Source of the DNA: Lujinxingiaceae bacterium
Lineage (GTDB): Bacteria; Myxococcota_A; Bradymonadia; Bradymonadales; Bradymonadaceae
Length of the DNA: 36,584 nt
Direction: 5' to 3'
Assembly (NCBI GenBank): GCA_013697635.1
Contig: JACCWM010000116.1
Coordinates: forward strand, 1 to 36,584
In this document: piece after piece, positions 26,671 through 34,399 of the stretch
Layout: every line of letters starts with the position of its first letter
Position numbering within the stretch: the stretch's first letter is position 1
Program-made: the position numbers and the translations under genes
Notes under the pieces: model-generated
The model's input: only the letters and a program-made list of their open reading frames with translations
Databases searched by the model: none
What the model was told of the DNA's origin: nothing

Positions 26671-26848
26671 GTGATATTGAGTGTTTTGGATGGTGTCCCC
26701 CCCTCATTCATCCAAAAGTTGCTCCTCCCTCAAACAGAGAGCCTGCTCAATATCATCGGTCGACAAGGTTCCCCCCGACTAAGTCGACCACTTATCTGTT
26801 TCCCCCGAAGCAGATAGAATCCCCCGGGCAATCCCCGGGGGTTTTTTT
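26671..26848 (+). ncRNA. Candidate structured small RNA with C-rich hairpin loops
   Basis: No credible reading frame is present, yet 26671-26848 folds into a tidy chain. A 10-bp outer stem (26672-26681 with 26746-26755) encloses a 9-bp hairpin (26684-26692 with 26709-26717) whose loop holds seven Cs. Between them an open stretch contains CTCCTCCC (26722-26729). A 7-bp hairpin (26758-26764 with 26783-26789) has six Cs in its loop. A 6-bp hairpin (26793-26798 with 26811-26816) has five. A C-rich terminator hairpin closes it. Total about 178 nt. It lies between two minus-strand genes and has its own promoter and terminator. Exposed C-rich loops and a CUCCUCCC stretch are typical of RNAs that pair with Shine-Dalgarno sequences (inference). 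Confidence 0.65.
26821..26848 (+). terminator. Intrinsic terminator of the C-rich-loop RNA
   Basis: An 8-bp GC stem (26821-26828 with 26834-26841) with a 5-nt loop is followed by seven Ts (26842-26848). No T-run follows in the minus direction, so this terminator serves the plus strand. Confidence 0.9.
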
Positions 26849-26868
26849 GCTCTGTGGCCCGCTCGCGT

Positions 26869-27765
26869 TCACGCGCCGCCGCGTTCGCGACCCAAAAGCT
26901 CGACGATCAAGCTGCCGTAGTCGCCGCCGGCTTGCAGCTCGGGGATGTAGCCGCGCACGTAGCGAAGGCCGGGGCCCTCGAGCCATGCAAGCACAGCCGG
27001 CTTGAGTACAGGCGCGTCCTCGGAGCGCAGACCGCGACCATGGATGATGCGAACGAAGACGGCCTGCTCCTTCCAGTGGCGATGCACAAAGAGCTCGAGC
27101 AGGCGAAGCGCGTCCTCGAGCGAATCGCCGCGCAGGTTGAGCTCGGGCGCGTCATTTGCGATCGTGGCCTTTCGAAAGCGATTGAGCATGGCGCGCTGGG
27201 AGCCGACCAGCGGCGCGACCGAATGCAGGCCTTCGCCGCTGCGAGGCAGTCGCGGGGTGATCATCTTGGAGTCGTCGTCTTTGGTCGAGGTGAAGGGCGC
27301 TGCGCTGACGTTTTTTTGCTTGCGTCCCAGGGTCGGGCGCAGCTTGTTCTCGACCGGCTCGACGGCGCCCACGGCACGCTCGAAGCGCGCGCGCTCACGC
27401 TCCTCGAAGACCAGATCGCGTGCGTCTGTTTGTTCCTGCTCGCTGAGCACGGGGGTGATGGTTGGCTCGGGCTCGGGCTCGGGCGGCAAAGGGCTGGCCT
27501 TACCCTCGTACTTGGCGCGAAAGAGATCGGCGCGCTCGACGTCGTTGATCGCCAGCGCGAAGAGCTCCTCGTCGGAGAGGGGCTTGGGCGCCAAAGGAGC
27601 AGGTGGTTGGGGTTGTGCGGCGTGGGTCTTGGGGGCTGTCGGCGCGCTTTTTTTGGGAGCCGGCGCGCGGTTGGCCAACGTCCCGGGCCCGGGCTTGTCG
27701 AGCTTTTTGAGCTGATCGGCCAGGGTTCCTTTGGGCTTGGGCGCGTCGATCTTCTTTTTGCTCAA
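26869..27765 (-). CDS. Smr-domain protein
   Basis: The 298-residue protein has a C-terminal Smr domain (about 205-290): LNLRGDSLEDALRLLELFV, the IHGRGLRS motif (HGRG at 242-245), and the closing GGDYGSLIVELLG. Smr domains of MutS2 and related proteins have nuclease activity on branched DNA or RNA. The first ~165 residues are Lys/Pro/Ala-rich and charged, probably disordered. The start is TTG at 27765, with GGAG about 11 nt upstream and 5 nt after the stop of the preceding lipoprotein gene, so they are co-transcribed. Confidence 0.9.
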   Translation of the reverse strand: MSKKKIDAPKPKGTLADQLKKLDKPGPGTLANRAPAPKKSAPTAPKTHAAQPQPPAPLAPKPLSDEELFALAINDVERADLFRAKYEGKASPLPPEPEPEPTITPVLSEQEQTDARDLVFEERERARFERAVGAVEPVENKLRPTLGRKQKNVSAAPFTSTKDDDSKMITPRLPRSGEGLHSVAPLVGSQRAMLNRFRKATIANDAPELNLRGDSLEDALRLLELFVHRHWKEQAVFVRIIHGRGLRSEDAPVLKPAVLAWLEGPGLRYVRGYIPELQAGGDYGSLIVELLGRERGGA

Positions 27766-27770
27766 GGCGC

Positions 27771-28835
27771 TTAATTCTCCGCCTTCTTCTGCATTTCCTT
27801 GGGCTTGTCCGGCGTCTTGTGCTGGTAGGGGATGTTGACGCGGATCAGGCCGTTGCCCTCGAAAACGGCGGCGGGCAGCTCCAACATGACGGCCTCGACC
27901 TCCTTGCCGGGCGGCTCGAACATGACGAAGTCCTTGACCGACGTGCCGGCGTCGACACTTGCAGCGCGCTCGACCTGGCCTTGGGCTGAGCTCGTGGCCG
28001 GAAAGCGCACGCGGCTAAAGGCGCCGTTGCTGGCAAAGAGTGCGGCGCCGCGTCGACCGGCCAGCTCGCGATGACCGGGATCGTAGCGCAGCGCCTCGGA
28101 GGAGTTGTTGGTGATCGTATAGCTGATCTTGAAGACCGGCTCGGTGCTGAAGCCCTCGCCCTGGGCCGTGTCGTTGATCTTGACAAAGGTGGTCTCGGCG
28201 GCGCTGACCGTGAATTCGACGTTGCCGATCGTGACAGCCTCACCAATCTCGTGAACCGGCGGGCCCTGCGGCTTGGTCGGCTTGAAGGCCATGCGAAAGA
28301 TCACCGGCAGCTCGCCGCGGTGCATCGCCGGGGGCAAGCTGAAGATCAGGTTTGTGCTCGCGGCGTCGGGAACCTCGAACAAAAAGACATCGTTGATGCT
28401 CTCACCGGCTTTAAGCGTGCGTCGCTCGGTGATCTGCTCCTTCATCACACCTTTTTGTAAGAAGACGCCATTGATCGGCGCTTTCTGTGCCGTGGCCAGA
28501 TCGACCTCGGCGCCCGGATCGGGGTAGAGCAAGGGCGTGGCCGCCTCGGTCATCTGCTGGGCGTTGTAGGTCGGGTTGTAGACGAAGTCGCCCTCGCCGG
28601 AGTTCTTGATGCTCACCGGGATCACGAGCACCGGGCGAGGGTACTCGTAGGTATTGCCTTCGCCAGAGAGTTCCAGGTAACGAACGCTGTACTCTTGGAC
28701 CTGAAAATTGATGCCACCGACGGTCACCGATTCCCCGGCTGCGGCGATGAGGGGTTTTTCACAGGCAGGAAGCGCGGCGAGCAAAGCTAAAACGGTCAAA
28801 ACGTAGAAAATACGCGCTCCAAACGGAGTCGTCAT
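27771..28835 (-). CDS. Lipoprotein with duplicated DUF4352-like domain
   Basis: This 354-residue protein begins with a lipoprotein signal (FYVLTVLALLAALPAC), lipidated at C25. It contains two similar beta-rich halves: about 35-185 (GESVTVGGINFQVQEYSVRYLE) and about 200-340 (GEAVTIGNVEFTVSAAETTFVK). Both run on to a VLVIPVSIKNSGE-like or VFKISYTITNNSSE-like strand pair, as in DUF4352/Telomere-length domains of secreted proteins. The role is unknown; such domains occur in extracellular binding proteins. ATG 28835 follows GCAGG. Its gene precedes the Smr gene by 5 nt. Confidence 0.83.
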   Translation of the reverse strand: MTTPFGARIFYVLTVLALLAALPACEKPLIAAAGESVTVGGINFQVQEYSVRYLELSGEGNTYEYPRPVLVIPVSIKNSGEGDFVYNPTYNAQQMTEAATPLLYPDPGAEVDLATAQKAPINGVFLQKGVMKEQITERRTLKAGESINDVFLFEVPDAASTNLIFSLPPAMHRGELPVIFRMAFKPTKPQGPPVHEIGEAVTIGNVEFTVSAAETTFVKINDTAQGEGFSTEPVFKISYTITNNSSEALRYDPGHRELAGRRGAALFASNGAFSRVRFPATSSAQGQVERAASVDAGTSVKDFVMFEPPGKEVEAVMLELPAAVFEGNGLIRVNIPYQHKTPDKPKEMQKKAEN

Positions 28836-29084
28836 GGTCAAAACCTGCGATTGGGTTCAAGTACGTCGAAAACCAGGGCAACAGCGAATATGGCTGCCGC
28901 GGGCGGTTGGCACCGAATCCGGGCGGCGATTTCCCGAAAAACGCTGCCCGAGACTACCAAACGCTTGATCGGCGGGTCAACTATGACTCGCACGCGACGG
29001 GTTTCATGTTGGCGATGAATTCTGGTAGCGTGACCTGAGCTTTGGCAATGGGCATGGCAAGTGCGCAAATGTGTGATGGAGTTT

Positions 29085-32000
29085 ATGTCTTCTTCGATGG
29101 GCTTGAGAGTAAGCATTTTGGTCGCGTGCGGACTGATTTTCGGTCTTGGATGCCTCAAAGAATATGACTTCGAGCGGCCCGAGCAAGCGCGCGGCACGCT
29201 GGGACAAGAGCTCTTCACGATCTGGAAGAAGGACACCGCGCGCAGTGCCACGGCGCCCCAGGCGCGCCTGGCTCTGTTGGAGGAGCGCGGCGAGGACTTC
29301 GTCGATGCGGTCGATGCGACGATCCCGCTCGACCACTTGGGCGAGTTCGACACGTTTTTGCAAGACACGCTTCCCTTGATCGATTCGGGGCTGATGCCGG
29401 GTTTGACGCGCAAGTTGACGGTCTCGATGGAGGAGGCTGCCGCCAGTCCAGGGCTCCTGGCAGCGATCAGCGGGCAACGCCGTCCACCCGCTGGCAGCTT
29501 CATAACGCACAGGGTAAATCCAGATTTTGCCGTTCACGCACTCTCTTTTGGGCAAATGCGCGCACTGAGCTTGCGCACCACCGATCGGGTGGTCAAGGCC
29601 GACGGCTTGCACGAGGACGGACGCGTCTTCTTTGAGGAGTCGACCAGCGTCAGTGATCTGCTGCGCGCCTGGAAGTTGTCCACTGACGCGCCTTTGGCAA
29701 GCAGCGCGCCCTCGGAGCGTTGGCCGATGGCGCTCTCGACCTTGCTGTTCAGCGAAGATGCACGTTTTGAGCGTGCCGCTGCGGGCACGCCGCTGTTCGT
29801 TGCGCGCTACGACGAGCGGGGATTTCCCAAAGCTGCGCTAAGCTCGACGGGCATCGCGTTTCCTTTTGTCGATCACGACGGCGACGGCCTGGCCGACGTC
29901 GATCAGGCTGGCCGCTTCGTGCTCTCCGATGGCTCGGCGGCCTCAATTCTGGCCTTCTCCAGCGGCGACTTGAGCGAGCCGGTCTCGCGCGACGCCTTTG
30001 GGCGCGCCACGCGTGGCCAAAGCGGCTTCGCCTTCGACTATGTCGATCTCAATCGCACGGGCCTGGGCTTTTTGGTGCGCAGCGGTGCGCGTCTGGCCAA
30101 CGAGGAGGTGCTCTACCATCTGTTGGCCGCCGCCCCGGTGGTCATGGGCCCACTGGCTGTCGGTGAAGATGCCCGAGGCAGCTATGTCGCCCTGGCCGAA
30201 GATCATCCGCTGCTCGACGTGCTCGACGCCCTGGTCGCCACGCTCAACGTCGAGAGTTTGCCTGAGGTACTCGGCGCCGTCGCAGGCTTTCTCGATCGCG
30301 CAAGCGCCCAACTGGCGCAACTCTTCTGGGCCTTGCAGCACGCCAGTGAGGCGATCGATCGCCATCCGGCGGCAACACTTCGTGACAACCAGACGCTACT
30401 CTACGACTTGCTGCCGATCTTGCGCGACATTGCCCAGTCTCCTGCGTTGTGGGCGGACTTCATGGAGGCGCTTCGCGACCCGATCATCCGGCGAGCCGGC
30501 GAGGCGATGCTCACCTTGCTCAAGCACAAAAATGTGCGGGCCGTGCCGGCGGTCGGCGGCCCGTATGACACCTGCTTTCAGCCTTGTCTGGCGCTGCCCA
30601 TTGGCACCGACCGACGTTTTGACTGCATCCGCGCCTGCCCCAATCAGGAGATCTTCTCGGTGCCGATGGACTTTGCCAGCGCCGAGGCCGAGACCAATCG
30701 CAGCATGATGCAGCGCATGTTCCACCTGCTTCGCGATACGGCCGGCGTCAGCTACACGATGAATATTGTCGAGGCGCGGGTGCCCGGCATCACGTTGCCG
30801 GCCAATCTGCCGCCCATGGTCACCTTGCCGGGCGCGGCCGAGGCCTTCATTGCAGCCGTCGCCGGTAACCTCAACTTGGCCGACTACATCTCTGAGGAGT
30901 TTACCAACAGCGATCTGGGCCAGCTCGTCCGTCTGCTCGACGCGATACTGCCCTTCGATCTGGGTAACGAGACGGTGGCCAGCGCGCTGAGCATCGCCAG
31001 CGGGCTGTTCGGCGTGCATCTTGATACGGTGCCTTCGCCGGATCAGATCACGCGCCTTTTCAACCAGCCCGATCTGCGCTTCGAGAGCGATGACGGCTCG
31101 ATCGTGTTAGCCGTCTCCAATCCGGTTTGCCGCGACGGCTTTGTCATGTCCCACCACCACGCCGATGGCCTTTATGCCGGCGAAGCCAGCGGGCTGATCG
31201 ACACGATTTATCCGCTGGCGCGCGCCTTTAGCAATCACGGTCGCGAAGACCTGCTCGCACAGCTCTTCGTCGTCGTGCATGCCCACTACTCGAGTCGCAC
31301 GGATCTCTACCGCACCGCGCAGGGCTCACCGACGCCGATGAAGGGCTCCAATCTGGTCAGCTTCGAGCCGATATTGATTGAGGTGTTCGAGGCAGGCCAC
31401 TTCTTTGACGCGCTCTACGAGTTCGCCCACGCCACCAAGCAGATCAAGGCTCCGGGCGAGATCGACTTCGACGAGCACATGCGCCGGCTGGTCTTCCAGG
31501 CCACGCGCACCGACGATGGTTTCAAGAGCCGCAGCGGAAAGAGCGCAGTGCAAGTCGCCGATGGGCGCAACCTGAGCCCGATCAGCCGGCTGCACATCGT
31601 GCTCAACGGCATCGAAGAAGCCATCGAGCGCGTGCCCCCAGGCGAGCCGTCGCGCCGCCATCTTGACCTCGCGCTCGAAGGGATCACCAACGTGCTGCTC
31701 GAGGTCGAGAAGGCCGACGGCGAGCCGGCAAAATTCGTCGAGCCTGGCGGCCTCGCGCTGACCTCGCGCGCCATACGCCAACTCAGTGAGCGCGCCGCCA
31801 CCTTGCAAGAGCGCGGCGAACTCTCAACATGGCTTGACCAGACGCTGATCGACGAGCTCGCCTCGCTTTGGAGCTCGCGCGGCTTTTACGCGATGCTGCG
31901 CTTTGGCAACGAGTTGCACGCCGAGGCCGAGATGCGCGCGCTGCTGAGCGACTTTCTCCAACACATCGCCAACTCGCCAGCCGGCTATCAGCAAACCACG

Positions 32001-32420
32001 CTCGCGCTCTACACGCTGTTTTTGCATGCGGTCAACACCGAGTTCTGGACGCCGTTTGCGCGCTTTTTGGCGACCTTGCTCGATCCTGACCGTCGCTGGG
32101 ACGCGCCGCCGCTGTCCGATCTGCCGCTGGCCTCGCATGTGGCCCTGATTACGCGCGAAATGCTCACCTATGACGCGCCGGGCACGATCCTCGAAGTGCT
32201 GCACCGCGGCTTGCGCAGTGAGGGCCAGGCGCTGTCGCCGTTGGGCGTGATCGTCGAGCTCGTCGCCGACTACTACCGCGCAGATCCGAGCCTTGCCGGG
32301 CCGCTTGGCGAAGAGGACTATCGGCGCGTCTTCAGCTCGATCGCCGGCTGGCTGGCTCACCGCGTCTACGGTATTGAACAATACTACAAGCTCGCTGCCC
32401 AGCGGCGCATCCACCCTTGA
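29085..32420 (+). CDS. Large secreted lipoprotein of unknown function (~1,110 residues)
   Basis: It starts MSSSMGLRVSILVACGLIFG with C23 as probable lipidation site (relaxed lipobox FGLGC). No family is recognised. Visible features: a calcium-type motif DHDGDGLADVD near residue 263, a Cys pair module (CFQPC ... CIRAC) near 495-520, and many hydrophobic helices suggesting an alpha-helical, surface or periplasmic protein. Starts at GTG 29061, ATG 29076 or ATG 29097 are also in frame. The GGAG at 29078-29081 is only 3 nt from 29085, so the start is not certain. It is followed 32 nt later by the first IgGFc lipoprotein. Confidence 0.8.
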   Translation: MSSSMGLRVSILVACGLIFGLGCLKEYDFERPEQARGTLGQELFTIWKKDTARSATAPQARLALLEERGEDFVDAVDATIPLDHLGEFDTFLQDTLPLIDSGLMPGLTRKLTVSMEEAAASPGLLAAISGQRRPPAGSFITHRVNPDFAVHALSFGQMRALSLRTTDRVVKADGLHEDGRVFFEESTSVSDLLRAWKLSTDAPLASSAPSERWPMALSTLLFSEDARFERAAAGTPLFVARYDERGFPKAALSSTGIAFPFVDHDGDGLADVDQAGRFVLSDGSAASILAFSSGDLSEPVSRDAFGRATRGQSGFAFDYVDLNRTGLGFLVRSGARLANEEVLYHLLAAAPVVMGPLAVGEDARGSYVALAEDHPLLDVLDALVATLNVESLPEVLGAVAGFLDRASAQLAQLFWALQHASEAIDRHPAATLRDNQTLLYDLLPILRDIAQSPALWADFMEALRDPIIRRAGEAMLTLLKHKNVRAVPAVGGPYDTCFQPCLALPIGTDRRFDCIRACPNQEIFSVPMDFASAEAETNRSMMQRMFHLLRDTAGVSYTMNIVEARVPGITLPANLPPMVTLPGAAEAFIAAVAGNLNLADYISEEFTNSDLGQLVRLLDAILPFDLGNETVASALSIASGLFGVHLDTVPSPDQITRLFNQPDLRFESDDGSIVLAVSNPVCRDGFVMSHHHADGLYAGEASGLIDTIYPLARAFSNHGREDLLAQLFVVVHAHYSSRTDLYRTAQGSPTPMKGSNLVSFEPILIEVFEAGHFFDALYEFAHATKQIKAPGEIDFDEHMRRLVFQATRTDDGFKSRSGKSAVQVADGRNLSPISRLHIVLNGIEEAIERVPPGEPSRRHLDLALEGITNVLLEVEKADGEPAKFVEPGGLALTSRAIRQLSERAATLQERGELSTWLDQTLIDELASLWSSRGFYAMLRFGNELHAEAEMRALLSDFLQHIANSPAGYQQTTLALYTLFLHAVNTEFWTPFARFLATLLDPDRRWDAPPLSDLPLASHVALITREMLTYDAPGTILEVLHRGLRSEGQALSPLGVIVELVADYYRADPSLAGPLGEEDYRRVFSSIAGWLAHRVYGIEQYYKLAAQRRIHP

Positions 32421-32452
32421 AAGCGTTGATTACCTCGATTTGGAGTTTCACG

Positions 32453-34312
32453 GTGCGTCTATTCTCGTATTTGAGTGTGTGTTTGACGGTGCTCGCCATG
32501 TTGGCCGGCTGCAGTGATGACTCTGAGCGCGGTTCAAAGCAGGTGACCTGCCCGCCAGGTCAGACCTTGAATCCCATATTTAACACCTGCCATGCCAACA
32601 GCGGTGGCGGGAATCTCGATACCGGCGGCGGCAGCGACGTCGATCAAGACACCAGCACCGGGCCCGGCCCAGACACCGGCGGCGGCCAGCCCGACACGGG
32701 CCATCAGATCCCGCCCGATACCGGCGAAGCGTGCGAGGCCAATGCGCGCCACTGTGAGAGCGACTCGATGGCCGCCGTCTGCGTCGACGGCAGTTATGTC
32801 AAGTCCACTTGTCCGCAGGGCTATCTTTGCCGGCGCGGTCACTGCGAGGCGACGGGCTGTCTGGCCAACGCCGTGCGCTGCACCTCGAACACTCAATACC
32901 AGGTCTGTTTGGCCAGCGGTGAGTTTGGTGAGGCGACGACCTGCGCCGATGGAAAGGCCTGCGTGGCCGGCCAGTGCGTGGGCGGCTGCTCGGTCAACCT
33001 CAAGGAGAAATCCAACCTGGGCTGCGACTACATCAGCCTTCGCCACGACATCGTCAACCCGCCCTTTGGTGGCGCGTTTGTTCACTCGGTGGTGGTTTCC
33101 AACCCGGGTAATGCCGCAGCCAACCTGGTCGTAACCAGCCCGGAGTTGCCCAACTTGAGCTTCCCCAACACGCGGGTTGAGCCGCTGAGCAGCCTGGTGC
33201 TCGATTTTCCCAACACCATTCCGGTCAACACCGCCGGCGTCTCGCGGCGCATCTTTCGCATCGCAAGCGATCAACCCGTGATCGCCACACAGTTCGCGCC
33301 GCTGAACAACCCGGGCGCGCTCAAGGAGAGCAGCGATGCGACCTTGCTCTTGCCGGTCAACGCGCTGGGCTCCAAGTACATCACGCTGGGCTGGCGCGGC
33401 TTGAGTCCGCGTGGCGGCTACGTCGACATCGTCGCGGCAAGCCCGGGCACGACCAACGTCACGGTCAGCTCGCCAATCAAGCTCAATGGCGGCGCGGCCG
33501 GATCCGTTGCTGCCGGCGGCACGACGGTCTTCACCATTCACGCCAACCAGGTGCTTCACCTGGTCGAGGACCAGGGATTTGGTGCCTCGCAGCCCTCGCG
33601 CGACGTCTCGGGGATCATCGTCGAGGGCACCCAGCCTATCGCCGTGTACACGGGCGCAACGCTGGTGAACATCCCCGACGGCCCAGACGCGCTGGCCGCA
33701 GGCGATCATATCGAGCAGCAGATGTTCCCCACCAACACCTGGGGCACGACCTATTTGGCTGTGCCCTTCAAGTCGCGCGCTGCAGCGGACTTCTCGATCT
33801 TTCGCGTGCTGGCCATGGAGGACGCGACCACGGTCAACTTCAATCCGGCCGTCACCAACAATACGAGCTCGACCGTGCTCAACCGCGGTCAGTACTTCGA
33901 GTTTCGAAGCGCGCTGGCCGTCGAAGTCACCGCTGACAAACCAATCCAGCTTGGCCAGTTCATGATCGGCGGTGAGATCAACCCCTCGCCAGGTGACGGC
34001 GATCCGGCCTTCGTGCTGCCGGCGGCCATCGAGCAGTTTCGCGACGATTACGTCTTTTTGGTGCCGGCCGGCTACCGCAGGAATTTCGTCACGATCGTCG
34101 CACCGTCCGCCGAGCAGGTCGTGCTCAACGGCAGCACGGTCGACGCTAGCCAGTTCCAGAGCTTTGGCTCGGGCGCCTGGAAGTACGCGATCATGCCGAT
34201 CACGGCCGGCATCCACACCGCCTCGTCGAGCAAGCCGTTTAGCGTGCTCTTGCACGGCTACGATTCCTACATCAGCTATGCATTTGTCGGCGGGATCATC
34301 TTGCCGGAGTAG
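32453..34312 (+). CDS. IgGFc-binding-domain lipoprotein, copy 1
   Basis: This 619-residue protein starts at a GTG with GGAG 7 nt upstream; the paralogue's start shows the same layout. A lipoprotein signal ends LAMLAGC (C20). A Cys-containing head (CPPGQTLNPIFNTC) and an Asp/Thr/Gly/Pro-rich linker follow. Next come two related cysteine modules (C-x6-C-x8-C and similar, about 70-155) and then about 450 residues of beta-sandwich matching an IgGFc-binding N-terminal domain (PLSSLVLDFPNT, RIASDQPVIATQFAPLNNP, PAAIEQFRDDYVFLVPAGY). Such domains occur in secreted surface or adhesin-type proteins of deltaproteobacteria. It is nearly identical over much of its length to the next gene. Confidence 0.88.
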   Translation: MRLFSYLSVCLTVLAMLAGCSDDSERGSKQVTCPPGQTLNPIFNTCHANSGGGNLDTGGGSDVDQDTSTGPGPDTGGGQPDTGHQIPPDTGEACEANARHCESDSMAAVCVDGSYVKSTCPQGYLCRRGHCEATGCLANAVRCTSNTQYQVCLASGEFGEATTCADGKACVAGQCVGGCSVNLKEKSNLGCDYISLRHDIVNPPFGGAFVHSVVVSNPGNAAANLVVTSPELPNLSFPNTRVEPLSSLVLDFPNTIPVNTAGVSRRIFRIASDQPVIATQFAPLNNPGALKESSDATLLLPVNALGSKYITLGWRGLSPRGGYVDIVAASPGTTNVTVSSPIKLNGGAAGSVAAGGTTVFTIHANQVLHLVEDQGFGASQPSRDVSGIIVEGTQPIAVYTGATLVNIPDGPDALAAGDHIEQQMFPTNTWGTTYLAVPFKSRAAADFSIFRVLAMEDATTVNFNPAVTNNTSSTVLNRGQYFEFRSALAVEVTADKPIQLGQFMIGGEINPSPGDGDPAFVLPAAIEQFRDDYVFLVPAGYRRNFVTIVAPSAEQVVLNGSTVDASQFQSFGSGAWKYAIMPITAGIHTASSSKPFSVLLHGYDSYISYAFVGGIILPE

Positions 34313-34352
34313 TCCGATTCAAAACCGGCCTTGGCCGCTACCACGACCACCA

Positions 34353-34383
34353 CGTCGCGCTCATCTGGCGCGACGAATTTTTT
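34353..34383 (+). terminator. Intrinsic terminator between the two IgGFc lipoprotein genes
   Basis: An 8-bp perfect stem (34353-34360 with 34368-34375) with a 7-nt loop is followed by AA and six Ts (34378-34383). It ends 5 nt before the GGAG of the second gene, leaving no room for a promoter after it. It would limit readthrough into copy 2 or act as an attenuator. Confidence 0.85.
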
Positions 34384-34399
34384 AGTATGGAGCTCCACC

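Noticed and set aside
26671-26848. CsrB-like RNA on the minus strand with GGA loops
   Set aside because: The loops read GGGGGA on that strand, but the T-run and promoter pair fit only the plus strand.
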